DNA of 64,000 bases from Cryptomeria japonica. Lineage: Eukaryota > Streptophyta > Pinopsida > Cupressales > Cupressaceae. The translations under genes and the position numbers were made by a program. Shown in pieces: positions 44,474 to 55,711 of the stretch (the first letter of the stretch is position 1; each line of letters opens with the position of its first letter). The DNA is taken from assembly GCF_030272615.1 (NCBI RefSeq), contig NC_081411.1, positions 183,296,977 through 183,360,976 of the forward strand, written 5' to 3'. A model generated the notes under the pieces. The model was not told the origin of the DNA. It saw only the letters and a program-made list of their open reading frames with translations, and made no database searches.

Positions 44474-45482
44474 ATGGGTGTTGAAGCACTCAAAGGATTA
44501 TATGAAGAGGACCAAGATTTCAAGCAAATATATAAGGTATGTTGTGAGTTTGGAAATTATTTTCATGGAGATTTTTCTGACTACACCTTGCAGGATGGTC
44601 TTTTGTTCAAGGGGTGTCAGTTATGTATCTCTGGGTGTTCAATGAGGGATAATGTAGTAAAGGAGAAACATAGTGGTGGTTTAGGAGGTCACTTTGGGCT
44701 AAATAAGGCTTTGGACCTAGTTAGGAGATTTTACTTTTGGCCAAAGATGCAGACTGGTATCAGAAAGTTTGTGGAGAGTTGTACTATGTGTCAAAGAGAA
44801 AAGGGGGTCTCAACCAATGCAAGGTTGTACCAACCTTTGCCTATACCAAGTAGACCATAGGAAAGTTTGAGTATGGACTTTGTGATGGGATTACCCAAGA
44901 CAAAGGCAGGTCATGACGGTGTGTTTGTTGTGGTAGACAGGTTCAGTAAGATGGCTTACTTTATTCCTTGTAAAACCACAAATGATGCTAGCTATATTGC
45001 AGGATTGTTTTTAGAGAGATTGTTAGAATCCATGGGTTTCCTTTGAGTATTGTATCAGACTGGGACAACAAGTTTGTAGGGAATTTTTTGAGAACCTTGT
45101 AGAAACGGTTGGGTACAAATTTTTCTCTAAGTTCAGGCTATCACCCTCGGACCAATGGCCAAACTAAGGTTGTGAATAGGTCATTGGGAAATATTCTTAG
45201 GTGTTTGACAAAGGATCATTGCAGTAGTTGAGATGTGGTGATACCTCAAGTAGAGTATGCCTATAATGATTCAACAAACAAAAGTACAGGCCTAAATCCT
45301 TTTGATATTGTGTATGGTAGTCATCAAAGAGTATTTTTTGAAGTGAGAGATGTCTAGAGGTTGGACAAGAGGAGTGGACATGCTGATGAATTTGCAAAGG
45401 CTATGAAAGAGGTGTACCAACAAGTCAAAGATACCTTAGACCAGAATAGTCAAAAGGTTAAAGCAAGAGTGGATCAGAGGTC
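44474..45482 (+). pseudogene. Gypsy-2 integrase
   Basis: The HHCC zinc region is complete (KHSGGLGGHFGLNKALDLV, then CTMCQREKG). A TAG at 44858 replaces a Trp before the core. The core has the first Asp ([12 protein letters not shown]) and, after a one-base loss near 45015, the second ([12 protein letters not shown]). The catalytic Glu is Lys (AAG at 45166-45168, NGQTKVVNR against the usual GQTEVVNR). A final shift at about 45480 leads to the C-terminal segment. Confidence 0.85.
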
Positions 45483-45890
45483 ATGATTCATCTTAGCAAT
45501 GATAGGTTTCCCAAGGGAAGCTATAGAAATTTGATGATGAGAAAGATTGGACCTTATAAAATTTTGGATAAATATGGTCCTAATGCTTGCAAAATTGAAC
45601 TCCCTGATGATATTTCTATTTCACCTATATTTAATGTGTTTGATCTAACATTGTATAGGAGTCCTACTACAAGAGAATGTGCAGGTGAATCTATTCAGGA
45701 AGGTGAAGAATGGATAAAGAACTTACCACCTAAGGAGCCGCCTAAGATGGAGTACATTTTCGATAGCAAGGAAGCCAAGAAAACAAGGCACAAGACCTAT
45801 TTTGATAAATTAGTTAAATGGAAGGGCCTTCCTAACTCAAAAGCTACCTAGATGCTGGAGGAAGATATCAAAAAGAACCAAGAATAAGAA
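45483..45890 (+). pseudogene. Gypsy-2 integrase C-terminus with chromodomain
   Basis: After the shift: MIHLSNDRFPKGSYRNLMM, KIGPYKILDKYGPNACKIEL, then a chromodomain-like end: IFDSKEAKKTRHKTYFDKLV, KWKGLPNSKAT, TAG at the expected Trp, and MLEEDI. A C-terminal chromodomain defines chromoviruses, where it is thought to steer integration to H3K9-methylated chromatin. So gypsy-2, and by relation gypsy-1, belong to the chromovirus branch, unlike gypsy-3. Confidence 0.75.
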
Positions 45891-45997
45891 CCAAGGTGCT
45901 CTTGAGGCAAATTTCACCCGGGGAGTATGGTGCAAGAGAACCTACCTATGAAGACATGAAACAAGAACAAGATGATTTTCTATTATCCTAGAAGGAA

Positions 45998-47568
45998 TGT
46001 AATAAGACCCCGTGGGTCCTTTTTGTAATTCAATGTCCTAGGAGTGTGACAAGTTTGTCCATGTTTGGGTCAAATTCATGTCATCTAGGGTTTGGTAGAG
46101 CAAATTGAGTCAATAAGAGTCATAATGGTCTAAATTGAGGGATCAAGTGACCACAAGTCTATTTGACTCATTTTTTTATGTTTTAGAATCAAATATAATT
46201 GTTTTGGGGGATTATGATAGTCAGGAGTCTAAGTTGGTTGAATTATTCAAAAGTTGGACCATATTTTCAATTTGTTGTCATGACAATTTTGCACTTTTTT
46301 GTAAGTTGTACTTCTCCAATGGTCAGTTCAATTTAAAAAATAGTTAGAGGAGGTTGTGGTTGTTTGGAGATACCTTTAAAGGCCCCAAACACCAAAGGAT
46401 GTAAGTTGGTTGATTTTGAAAGGAAATTGAAGCATCAAGAACTATTGGAACTTGGAAAACCGTCTAATTTATGTTGATTGCATACTGAAGGTGGATTGAC
46501 AAGAATTCTCATGATAGAGTTCATGTAACTAGATTGTTTTACCTTTGTTTTTCTTTCAGTGTGAAGTCTTGAAGTGACCGATGCCCCATTCTACAAGCAA
46601 ATCTCTACCGGGTAGCCTAAAACCCTCAAACCCCTAGGGTTTGATTGCAATAATGAGTTTTGGCCTATCAATCCTTAACTGAACACTTTGTTGTTATAGG
46701 AGATGATAGGCCACTATATCATATGTCAGTTCCAAAATCCATTAAGAGGATACAGCACGGCGAAGAGGATGGAGAACTAACCCTACGTCTGGCATCTTTA
46801 TGTGACAGATCGGTTTGATGAGTGTAGTCCATGAGAATTGAGTGGTAGAGCACTGGAAAGGGGTTTGAATGTGGTAGAATATTACTTTGGAGGTTTACAT
46901 AACATTTCATGGTCAGCGATGGTCACCCATTAGGAGAACCAAACCATTTTGTGGAAGGCGTTTAGTCAAATAGGTCTAATAACCCTATTAGGTCAGTTAG
47001 TGTAGTATTGGTTGGGATATCTACTAGTTGGTCTGGTACCGGAAACTAAGATATTGTTGAGAAATCCCAAAAGGGTATCTGAAAAAATAATTTGTTTTCC
47101 TAGATCCTCAAGGTATCAAAAGTTATCACCTAATTCCTTCAAATGGAGGCGTAATTGCAACTAGTTCTGTTTGTGGGCAAGTGAGTCAAAATTGATGTTT
47201 CGGTGGATCTAAACCATGAAATCATGTTTCATTTGTGTTAAGGTGTTGTGAGAACACCCCTCCAAGGATCGTTGTATTGAATTGGTCAAGTGGGCCATTC
47301 AAACCCTAAAGCCTAGTAGTAGCCCACTCATGTATGCAAGGGTGTGGGTAGTCACACAAGAACTTGAGAAGTGTTAGTTGTTTGTAAGTGGACATAGTGG
47401 AGCATTTGGGTTTTCCAAGGTGTTTTTTAGTGTCATTAAACCATTTTTTGATTTGGTGTTGTGTAAGGATTTTGGAATTGAGGATTTTGGTTGAGTTTTG
47501 GTTGAGTTTCTGAGCCTTAGAGGTTGGTTGGTTCAAGGTTATCCTTCTGGTCTGTTACCTCCTCATCA
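45998..47568 (+). repeat. Gypsy-2 3' LTR (left edge inferred)
   Basis: The right end TTACCTCCTCATCA is matched by the remnant before the PBS at 25078-25089. The left end is placed at TGTAATAAGACCCCG after a short purine run (AGAAGGAA, 45990-45997), consistent with chromovirus LTR starts. There is no full second copy to confirm it. Small minus-strand ORFs inside are not genes. Confidence 0.6.
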
Positions 47569-50500
47569 AAATCCAATGTGCAACAATGATTTCTAAGTTA
47601 TTTTTGTTTACTTGTCATCCAGAATGTCATAGGAATTAATAAAATCAAAGGTTTTCAATTCATATCTCTTCACAATGTTGTTGAGTTTGAATGAATTTTG
47701 GCTTCTTCTAAAGTAGGAGATTAAATTTGTTGATCTTTATTCGAAGAATTCTATGTAGAGAGAAAGTATTGAGTTTCGATTAAGAATTCATCTTATGTTA
47801 TGATTGATGTCAGGATTGAAGTCCTCTGAAAGAATTAAGTAAATAAATACTTCAAATAAAGCACTTCACAATTACAACCAACAAACATAACTATTAACTG
47901 CAAATGAATATCATAGGACAACGGTAGCACAACCATTAATTGTATTTATATTAATAATGGATTAAAATTTACAATGTTAAATGGTACAATAACGTGATTC
48001 ATCCCCAAAGTTATAGATGAATTACAAATTGACACAATTGATACCAATCTAGTACAAATGTTATACTGAAAGCATAATTGATCCAGTTCATAGATGAATT
48101 GAAACCCATTTTTAATAGCAAATCTACTAACTGCTTCCATCATCTTCGATTTGAATCAAGCAATCATGATAGAAAAGGATGGAATTATAGTCGACGAAGC
48201 AGATAAAGAAAACATTGGAAAGTGGGTAGCAATTCCAAAGTTCCTATTTGAGGGCCCCTCTCATGCCTTGTTACATTTATCCCAAAATTTCCAATTCCAC
48301 CCATCCTTAGTATGTGCGGTATGTGTCACTTTTATCCTCAAAAAGTACATAGCTGGAGGGAAGAGAATTAGTCATGTATCAATCATGTACAATAAAAAAC
48401 AAAATCAGTCATGTAAGTAGATAAACTTAGGATCAGTCACGTACAATAAAAATAAAAATCACCGTAAAAAATACAGTCAACTATCATGATCAGTTGTTTA
48501 CAATGAAAATCACATCACTAATAATAGTTACCCTTACCAAGAAAATAAGAACAATATAACTCCTTTGTCATTGTGTAAATGAATGACTCTAAGAAGACCT
48601 TACAAGATGCTTAATATAGAGCTCCAACTTCCTAAATTGCATAAAAAGGCCCCATAGTGGACCTCCTCAATTGACACCTTCACCTTCAACTTCACTTGCT
48701 TCGAATACCAGTACCATGGAGTTTTTGGTATAAACATGTATTCGACTTCTGAATCACCTCCGAAAACAATAGAATAAGGTCACAAAGACCTCAACTAATA
48801 GAATAAGACTGCAGAGACCTCACAAGATGCTTAATATAGAGCTCCCTAAGTTACATAAAAGCCCCATAGTTCCTATTTTAGTAAGAGTGGCTTCTATTAT
48901 GGATATCTTTGTCACGTGTACAAGTAGCTCTAGTGATACCACATGTTGTACCATTAGCTTCTACTGGTACCAATACTTCTAAAGAGCAATAGTATTTCAT
49001 CGCCAATTTTTGAGAGTGTCTCTCTTGCCTTATTCTACCCATTGAATTGTTTCCAATTCCACCCATCCTAAATCTAAATGGAATTAGTCATCCTTATTAA
49101 CCTCAAAAACCTCATATCAGAACTAAAATCACTCAATACTACATTGAACACCATTATGTGGTTGATTCCAATCCAACTCCACACTCCTATTTATAGAAAG
49201 TTTCGATGGTTGTTAAATAAATTAAGGCGATGATTTGGTATCGAAAATATATCAGATGTGATGTCTCACTCTTTAAATCCTCAAAGATCTCAAATGTGAG
49301 AAATAACACTCAAAATTGCATCGATCATTAAATGAAGGTGGTGGTTTTGTATCAAAAATATATCGGATGTGATGTCTTCAAATTCTTGAAGATCTAAAAT
49401 GTTAGAAATCATTCACACAAGATCATGACAAATCATTGGCACAAGATCACCTCCACATAGGACAATTAGAAATCTTTGTATGGCAAACGTAAGAAAATCA
49501 AAATGGCAGCATGTGAGGAAAACAAGAAGATCATGACAAATCATTGACACAAGATCACCTCCATAGGACAATTAGAAAATTATGTGGTAGACGCAATAAA
49601 ATCAAAACGGCGGCATGAAAAGATGCATGGGCATTGGGTACAGATATTGGATTGTCATTGAAGAATATTGAATTAGCGGTTAAGTTATTATAGAGGCAAA
49701 AAAAAATCTTTTACATGTTTTGAATTTTGTGATTTTCCCAAAATTCATAATAAATAGATTGGTTGAGCGGTATTTTGAGTATCACTCTCTATGCTTGTTC
49801 AAGAATGATTTCACCAATGGAGCACGCTCATACGCGGGTATGGGTTGTGTATGCACAAGATGTAAAATCTATGACACTAGGTGGACAATGCTACAGTTAA
49901 CTGCCTTGTAGCTAAAGGGATATTGAAAATCCAAAAGGTAGATAAAGGGATATTGAAAGGCAGCAATAGTTGCAAAAGGCCTTTCAAAAGCTACCGATCA
50001 TCATTGCTTCATCATTTGGTGACTAAGACGCAAGGGGAGACCAGAGGAGAACAATGAGGGTTGGGGATACATGACACTATCAAAGAGTGTGTTAAATTCA
50101 ATTTGATTACCTAAGATGGAATCCTTGTTCTCATTACAACATTGCTTGATGAGATCCCCCTATAGCTTTACTAGCCTTGTAAATATCCTCTAGTTTTGTG
50201 GAGCTCTTCTAACTTAGTTGGCCTTGTTTGCAGCCATTTATCTATTAGTATGTTACTTTAAAATGAGAGGATGTATGATGTTTTGGGTACCTAGATAGAC
50301 AATTGTTGGGACTTGGAGAATAGTTATCAAAATTCATGTTAGCTTGGTTACACTTTCTAGTGGGATCTTGTGATAGTGATGTTTGATAATTTTATCATCT
50401 TGACTTGGAGACCTTGGTCTTATTTTAGTGTTATTGTCATTTCAATTGTATGTGCATAGAATTGGATGATCTTCAAGTGGTTTCATCATGATTCTTGGAG

Positions 50501-50665
50501 AGCTCGGTATCACAATTTAGTGGGAGCATTGATAGTAATTGTAGATTCATCATTTAGTGATGGATGATCTTCTTTAATGTTGCAAATATTTTGGAGGTGA
50601 TCTCTGTTCTTGTTGGTGTAGAAGGTCACATTTGCATGCATACTATTTGAAGATAGTTGTCTTTA
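47569..50665. other. Unassigned AT-rich DNA with local duplications
   Basis: No element or gene is recognised. Imperfect local duplications are visible: AAGATGCTTAATATAGAGCT at about 48607 and 48828; TTTCCAATTCCACCCATCCT at about 48288 and 49049; AAAATATATC..GATGTGATGTCT at about 49245 and 49355; and ATGACAAATCATTG at about 49426 and 49534. No copia-2 or gypsy-1 continuation is found here. Confidence 0.5.
48151..48420 (+). CDS. Small hypothetical ORF, 89 aa, doubtful
   Basis: Begins MNQAIMIEKDGIIVDEADK. It has a mixed, protein-like composition for the first 60 residues and then a Lys-rich end. No domain, signal or neighbouring gene supports it. It may be a decayed exon or chance. Confidence 0.15.
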   Translation: MNQAIMIEKDGIIVDEADKENIGKWVAIPKFLFEGPSHALLHLSQNFQFHPSLVCAVCVTFILKKYIAGGKRISHVSIMYNKKQNQSCK

Positions 50666-50850
50666 GGGTATGTGCACCAAGATGGTGCACAAAAAGGGGG
50701 TCAAAAGTGGTAACTTTTTTCCTAAAATTATAAAAACTTAAACGTGGAGGAGTAATTTGAGACTCGTGAAATTAAAATTTGAAGATACCAAAAGAACGAG
50801 AATCCTAGTACTTTGAATTTAGTTTCTAGTGGTAGCACCTAGAAATTTTG
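50666..50850. mobile_element. End of a second copy of the GGGTAAGTGCACC TIR family
   Basis: GGGTATGTGCACCAAGATGG at 50666 matches the left TIR at 13958. The following 180 bases also resemble 13990-14140 (AAAAAGGGGG, AGTGG, a T run, ATTGTAGTACT/CCTAGTACTTTGAAT, AGTTTCTA). TTA immediately precedes it. No opposite end is seen downstream, so the copy is truncated or very diverged. Confidence 0.7.
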
Positions 50851-52146
50851 AGTCAAATTGCCTCAAATCTTTCCTATCTGGTGTCTAGTTGAATTCCTAA
50901 TTGCTCCTAAAACCTTAAACCCTTTGGTCATAAATTTCATTGTCATTTCTTAACCCTTGTGTTATATCTTGATGTTGACTAGAAGTTAGTCATTCCTAGT
51001 TTTAAGTGACAACCTTATGTTACCAGCCCTATCTACCCAGATATTAATTTTATTAAATCCCAAAGTTAATTTTTACTAAGTCCATCGCAGGAAAGATCAA
51101 CAACTTACATGGCCCCATGGCTCTCTAGCATGTCAAAACCATCAATGGGTCCATTTCAGGTTAGCGACATAGCTAATCACATTGGTTCATTTGTATTGGA
51201 TCGTGACCTCTTGAAGCCAGAACTATCAGTCTAGTCATACCCTTGGCATCATGTCATGGTGACATGTGTCTAGGTGGAGCCTAACATGAAGGAAAGTTAA
51301 AGGAAGGATTATAAAGGGTTATCTTCAAATCTCAACCATCAAATTTTTCACAACCGTTGAAAATTGACGAAGCTCATTTAAACTCGCAAATAGTTACAAA
51401 TAGGTTGCTCGCACGCGAATAGAGTAAAAAGTGAAATGATTACAATAGCTAAATCTGTTAGCCATTGTAAGTCATTAAAGGCATTCTAAGGACTGTTTCA
51501 CTCCATCGAATCATCTACACTTGTCAAAATTGGCTATTTTGAGCTTTGAGAGAAGTTGTAGACAAGGTTAGAGTTTCACAGGTGGCATTCAATTGAATTC
51601 ATTTTGATGAGTATGTTAAAAAAAATTTTAGTTCTTTGTCATCCTTGTCAAAATTATGTGATCATTTGATCTGTAAGCATTTAGAGTAAGTTTGGCGCTG
51701 TTGGAAGTGAATTGTGTGAAACCCCAGCTACAAAGTGTAAACCCTTACCAGCCAAGATAAGTAAGTGTAGAGTCATAAATTGTACTCAATTTTGTCCTTG
51801 CCTAGGCCTCATTTTGGCATTTCAACTTTTGATGCCTGATTGTAGTTCTAATCTACTCACACCACATTCCAAACTCACATTTTTATCACCTTTCCATCTC
51901 CCCCATCATTCTGGAGTCTTGATTTTCAAGACCAGTGTGTTGGGTGCCCTGGTCCTAAATTGGGACCAAGGCATCCTACACCCTTGTCCTCCTAATTAGT
52001 CCCTAAATTAGGACCTCACAATGGTCATTTCATTTAAGTGAGAAATCTGGATCCTATGTTGGCCTACTCCAAAATTTTAATTTATTTTTGGGCAGTCAAG
52101 TATAAAAGTAGCTATGTCTCTCTCATTTGAAATAGAATCAACCAAT
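50851..52146. other. Unassigned DNA
   Basis: AT-rich sequence with no recognisable domain. The 95-aa ORF at 51712-51999 lacks any supporting feature. It may include the interior of the truncated TIR element. Confidence 0.4.
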
Positions 52147-52514
52147 TGTTGGCAACAATTATGAAGGAAAACTAAGAGGGGGGGTGAATCAGTTTTCACC
52201 AGATTATCAAACTTAACCTCAAATGCAAATCTGATAAACTACAGTAACAACAAAGATAAGCAAATTGATAGCACAACACACAACTCCAAGATTTTGATGT
52301 GGAAAACCTGGTTAAGGGAAAAAACATGGTGGGAACCTACCCACATTAAGATGATACTCTGTAGTATTATGTGTAAATGTTACAAAGGGGAATACACATG
52401 CATTCAAGCACACTCCCTAGAGCTCATTGCTCAAAATAGGATGATCCAAAAGGCTACAACCCTTAGGGAAGGTTCACTACCTTATAATAATGGGGTTAGT
52501 GTAGGATCATGAGG
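52147..52514 (-). repeat. Fragment of a copia LTR, minus orientation
   Basis: The reverse complement ends TTGTTGCCAACA, preceded by a CACCCCCCCTCTTAG block. It resembles the last 350 bp of the copia LTRs at 20005-21193 and 21458-23455, with shared words around GGAAAACCTGG, GGGAAAAA and CATGGTGGG on the plus strand. It is cut off where the DNA transposon candidate begins. Confidence 0.65.
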
Positions 52515-52642
52515 GGCCAAAAAGTGGCGATGTGAAAAAAATAGCCTTTTCCACTCGCCTAAAAACGCGAAAATCCATGTTGACTTTTTACTTGGCCTGG
52601 GTGTCAATACACCTTGGCATGGTAAACACCTAAGCAAATCAA

Positions 52643-52668
52643 ATATCGGATAAAATCGGATATCCGAC
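52643..52668. repeat. Subterminal GGATATC palindromes, left side
   Basis: ATATCGGATAAAATCGGATATCCGAC occurs here (26 bp, key words ATATCGGAT and GGATATCC). Further copies are the perfect palindrome AAAATTGGATATCCAATTTT at 53120-53139 and CTGATATCCGG at 53212-53222. These are possible transposase-binding sites. Confidence 0.6.
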
Positions 52669-52679
52669 ATTTATAGGTA

Positions 52680-53105
52680 ATTTTATATTAAAAAATTAAT
52701 TATATACTATATAATGTAATATAATTATTATATTATTATATTATATTATATTATACATTATATAATACATAATATATAATATAATATAATATTATATTAT
52801 ATATTATGTATTTATGTAATATATAATATATTATTATATTACATTATATATTATATAATATATAATATAATATAATATTATACATTTTACAATACGTATT
52901 ATATAATATATTATTATATTATATTATATATTATATATATAATATATTATTATATCATATTATATTATATATTATTATATCATATTATATTATATATTAT
53001 ATAATATATTATTATATAATACGTATTATATAATATAATAATATATTATAAAATATAATATATAATATAATATTATTATATTACATAATATAATGTTATT
53101 TTAAA
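52680..53105. repeat. AT-only simple-sequence tract
   Basis: About 425 bp almost entirely A and T, made of TATTATATAATATATTAT-like words in both orientations, with only isolated C and G. It is highly self-complementary. It separates the left subterminal motif from gene A. Confidence 0.9.
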
Positions 53106-53432
53106 ATAATTTAAGTATAAAAATTGGATATCCAATTTTCTGAGACAATATAAATGGACTATGACAGCCCGTGAGTTATTTTTAACCCATGGCTACGCGA
53201 TTTTTTAGAATCTGATATCCGGTTGTTTGACCCAAATTTGTTAAAAAATACATTCAAAGGTAGGATTTTTTTTTTCATCATTTTCATTCAAATTTTTTTT
53301 TTTTTTTTTGTTTATTTGTTTTTTCATTAAAAAAATGATTTTTTTCATGAAAACTAGGTTTGTTTAAATCAAATACAAAATTGTTCAAATTTCTTAACAA
53401 AATTCAATTGTTTACATTCAATTAGGTTAAAA

Positions 53433-55372
53433 ATGGGGGATAATAGTGAAAACATTGATCAACCACAACTACAACAACCAAACCCTCTTGTAGAAAACCC
53501 TCCTTTGCCGAACCCTCCCCCTCAATTCGGGATTTAATTGCACAAAATTTGAACCAATTGAGGGGGATTGCAAATATCTATCGTAGGATCCATCTCCTGA
53601 ACCCAATGTTTGATCCCCTCACATCAATCATAAAGAGTATAGAAACCATCACTGAGGAGCACAATGTCGCTCTTTTGTGGCGATATTCTATGAGGGAACA
53701 ATATGCGGATGGCTTGTCCTATAAGGAGATCAAGGATCTCGAGATATCCAAAGCTGCTATCGCCGCATTGTTTGTGAATCCCCGCATTGGTCAACCCGTA
53801 GACCCCAAAAAAACAAAACTTTCTATTAAATGGTGCACAAATGATGGTATTGTGAAAAACTTTTGGGATCGTCCGTGGATGGTTTTCAATAAACCACCCA
53901 ACAACAATCTTGATGTCCCCTTCTACTTCATCAAAAAATTGTATGCTGAGTTTGTTTTAGGAAAACATGTGAACTACTTTGACATCCAACCTTTCCAGGG
54001 TGTGGGTTTAGGTATGCCCCAAAATAGACTTGGGGCAATCAAAGTAGTCTAGGGCCCATATGTCCCCCCTCCTCTTATTGATCCCCCACCTCCAGTGCAG
54101 CATCCGAATATCATCTGTGAGGCGGCATCAAAGACCATATCGTCTATTCACTCTTTGAGTAGCCTTTTGGTTTCTCGGGTTGGGTCAGTAGCTCAGACTA
54201 CTTTTGATGGTAGTAGTGCATTCGGTGGCGTTGACACGTCCTCCTTAGCTCCACACATTTGTGTTCCCCATAGTTGTATCATATGTGGACACGTATGCTT
54301 GGGTCTAGTTGGACAGCCTGTTGATCCTCCTGTGCACAGTATAGATTATGAGATGCATGATATGCACGATGTACCAGATGTTATGACACAGACTGGAGGA
54401 TACCCTAGAGAGTCCTCGCATGCTAGAGGCGAGGAGGCACCTTCATCATACATTGATGATGTAGTGGTAAGATTTGTATTTTCACAGTTCATTCTATATT
54501 TTAAATGAATATTTATAATCTAGATAATATTAAGTTCTAATTTTTATTTACATGGTCTATTTAACAGTTAATGACCGAGGAGGAGTTGACACGAATCTAG
54601 GAGGGCACCTTGATGACCATTTCATTTGGCCTTGATAGCTTTATGGTATATATATTATTGCACCTATTCGTTTGTATTTTATTGTACATACATGCTCATC
54701 ATTTATATTGGTATTAATTAGATTATGTAGTAATTGCATGTATATCTTATTTTACTCTTGTAGGGCACAAGCAGCACGAGTGTAGGGCTGTGTGATTTAG
54801 GATCTGGTAGTGCAGTTGGAGACAAGGGAAAGGTAATTGTATACAAATATTATTGAATGAATAGTTTAAATAACTTATAATGATTATGCATGTCTAGACA
54901 TAGATTGATAGTTTCATATACTTGTTGTGTATATGTACAGAGAATTCTTGGCTTCACATCCTTGTTGACTACACCCACTATACCTGAATATCAAGAAGAA
55001 GAAGAGATGCCTCGAGTACATGTGTGTTTATTTTATTTTATGTTTAGTAGATATAATTCGTTATTATCAGTGACAATTATACTTGTATCAATGTCATGTT
55101 TCTGAACATATGTAGGTTGTGTATGAAAATATTGAAAACATGCCTCCTCTATCGAAGACATACATCAAGAGTCCTACAAAGCCAAAGAGAAAATGTGGAG
55201 ATGAGGTAAACAAGAATAGTTCAATTATAGTTTATTTTTACGTTAACTTTTCGAATGTGAGTTATATAATATAACTAATCTTAATCGTGGTTTGTTTTTT
55301 CTTATGCAGGATCCTTCAGAGCTGAGCAGTGCGACGAAGAGGATCAATTTTGATGATCCATCAGTAGCTTAG
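53433..55372 (+). CDS. Gene A of the transposon candidate, six exons, unknown function
   Basis: Exons: 53433-54466, 54568-54645, 54764-54832, 54941-55015, 55116-55205, 55310-55372. All five introns are about 90-120 bp, use GT-AG and sit in phase 0. Exons 2-6 are 78, 69, 75, 90 and 63 bp, all multiples of three. The start MGDNSENIDQPQLQQPN is Pro/Gln/Asn-rich. A one-base shift near 53527 is needed to join DLIAQNLNQLRGIANIYRRI. Exon 1 also has a TAG at 54050 and exon 2 a TAG at 54598. The protein is hydrophilic, with an acidic EEEE stretch in exon 4 and a basic KSPTKPKRK in exon 5. No domain is recognised; as the partner of a transposase gene it may be a DNA-binding accessory protein. Decayed copy. 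Confidence 0.6.
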
Positions 55373-55711
55373 GATGTTATAAATAGTTTTGGGATGCTTA
55401 CATGTCTAGTTAGCATGTATATTTTGTATATGGACATACATTCATGTATATAGACATACATTTTGTTTGAGTTGGTGTTTATGCCATATTTGTGTATGGA
55501 CATACACTTGTAATCATTTGACATTTTCATATGTACAAAAGTTGATATTTGATCATATAAATTGTTGCTCATGTGTGCATGGTGTTATCATGGAAAAATT
55601 TGATCTTCAATCTAATAATTAACAATGGTTAATAATGGTTATTTAATGAACAATACAATTCATTTCATTTCATCATAAGTGTTGTTTGTATAATGAAAAA
55701 TACAATTCATT
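55373..55711. other. 3' flank of gene A
   Basis: AT-rich, with four variants of ATGGACATACATTCATGTAT (55405-55510) as short tandem repeats. No coding feature. Probably the 3' untranslated region of gene A. Confidence 0.45.

Noticed and set aside
47306-48143. Small minus-strand ORFs near the gypsy-2 LTR
   Set aside because: Short, Asn/Lys/Ile-rich, with no support.
51712-51999. 95-residue ORF with several Cys
   Set aside because: No domain, no flanking signals, and composition typical of chance.
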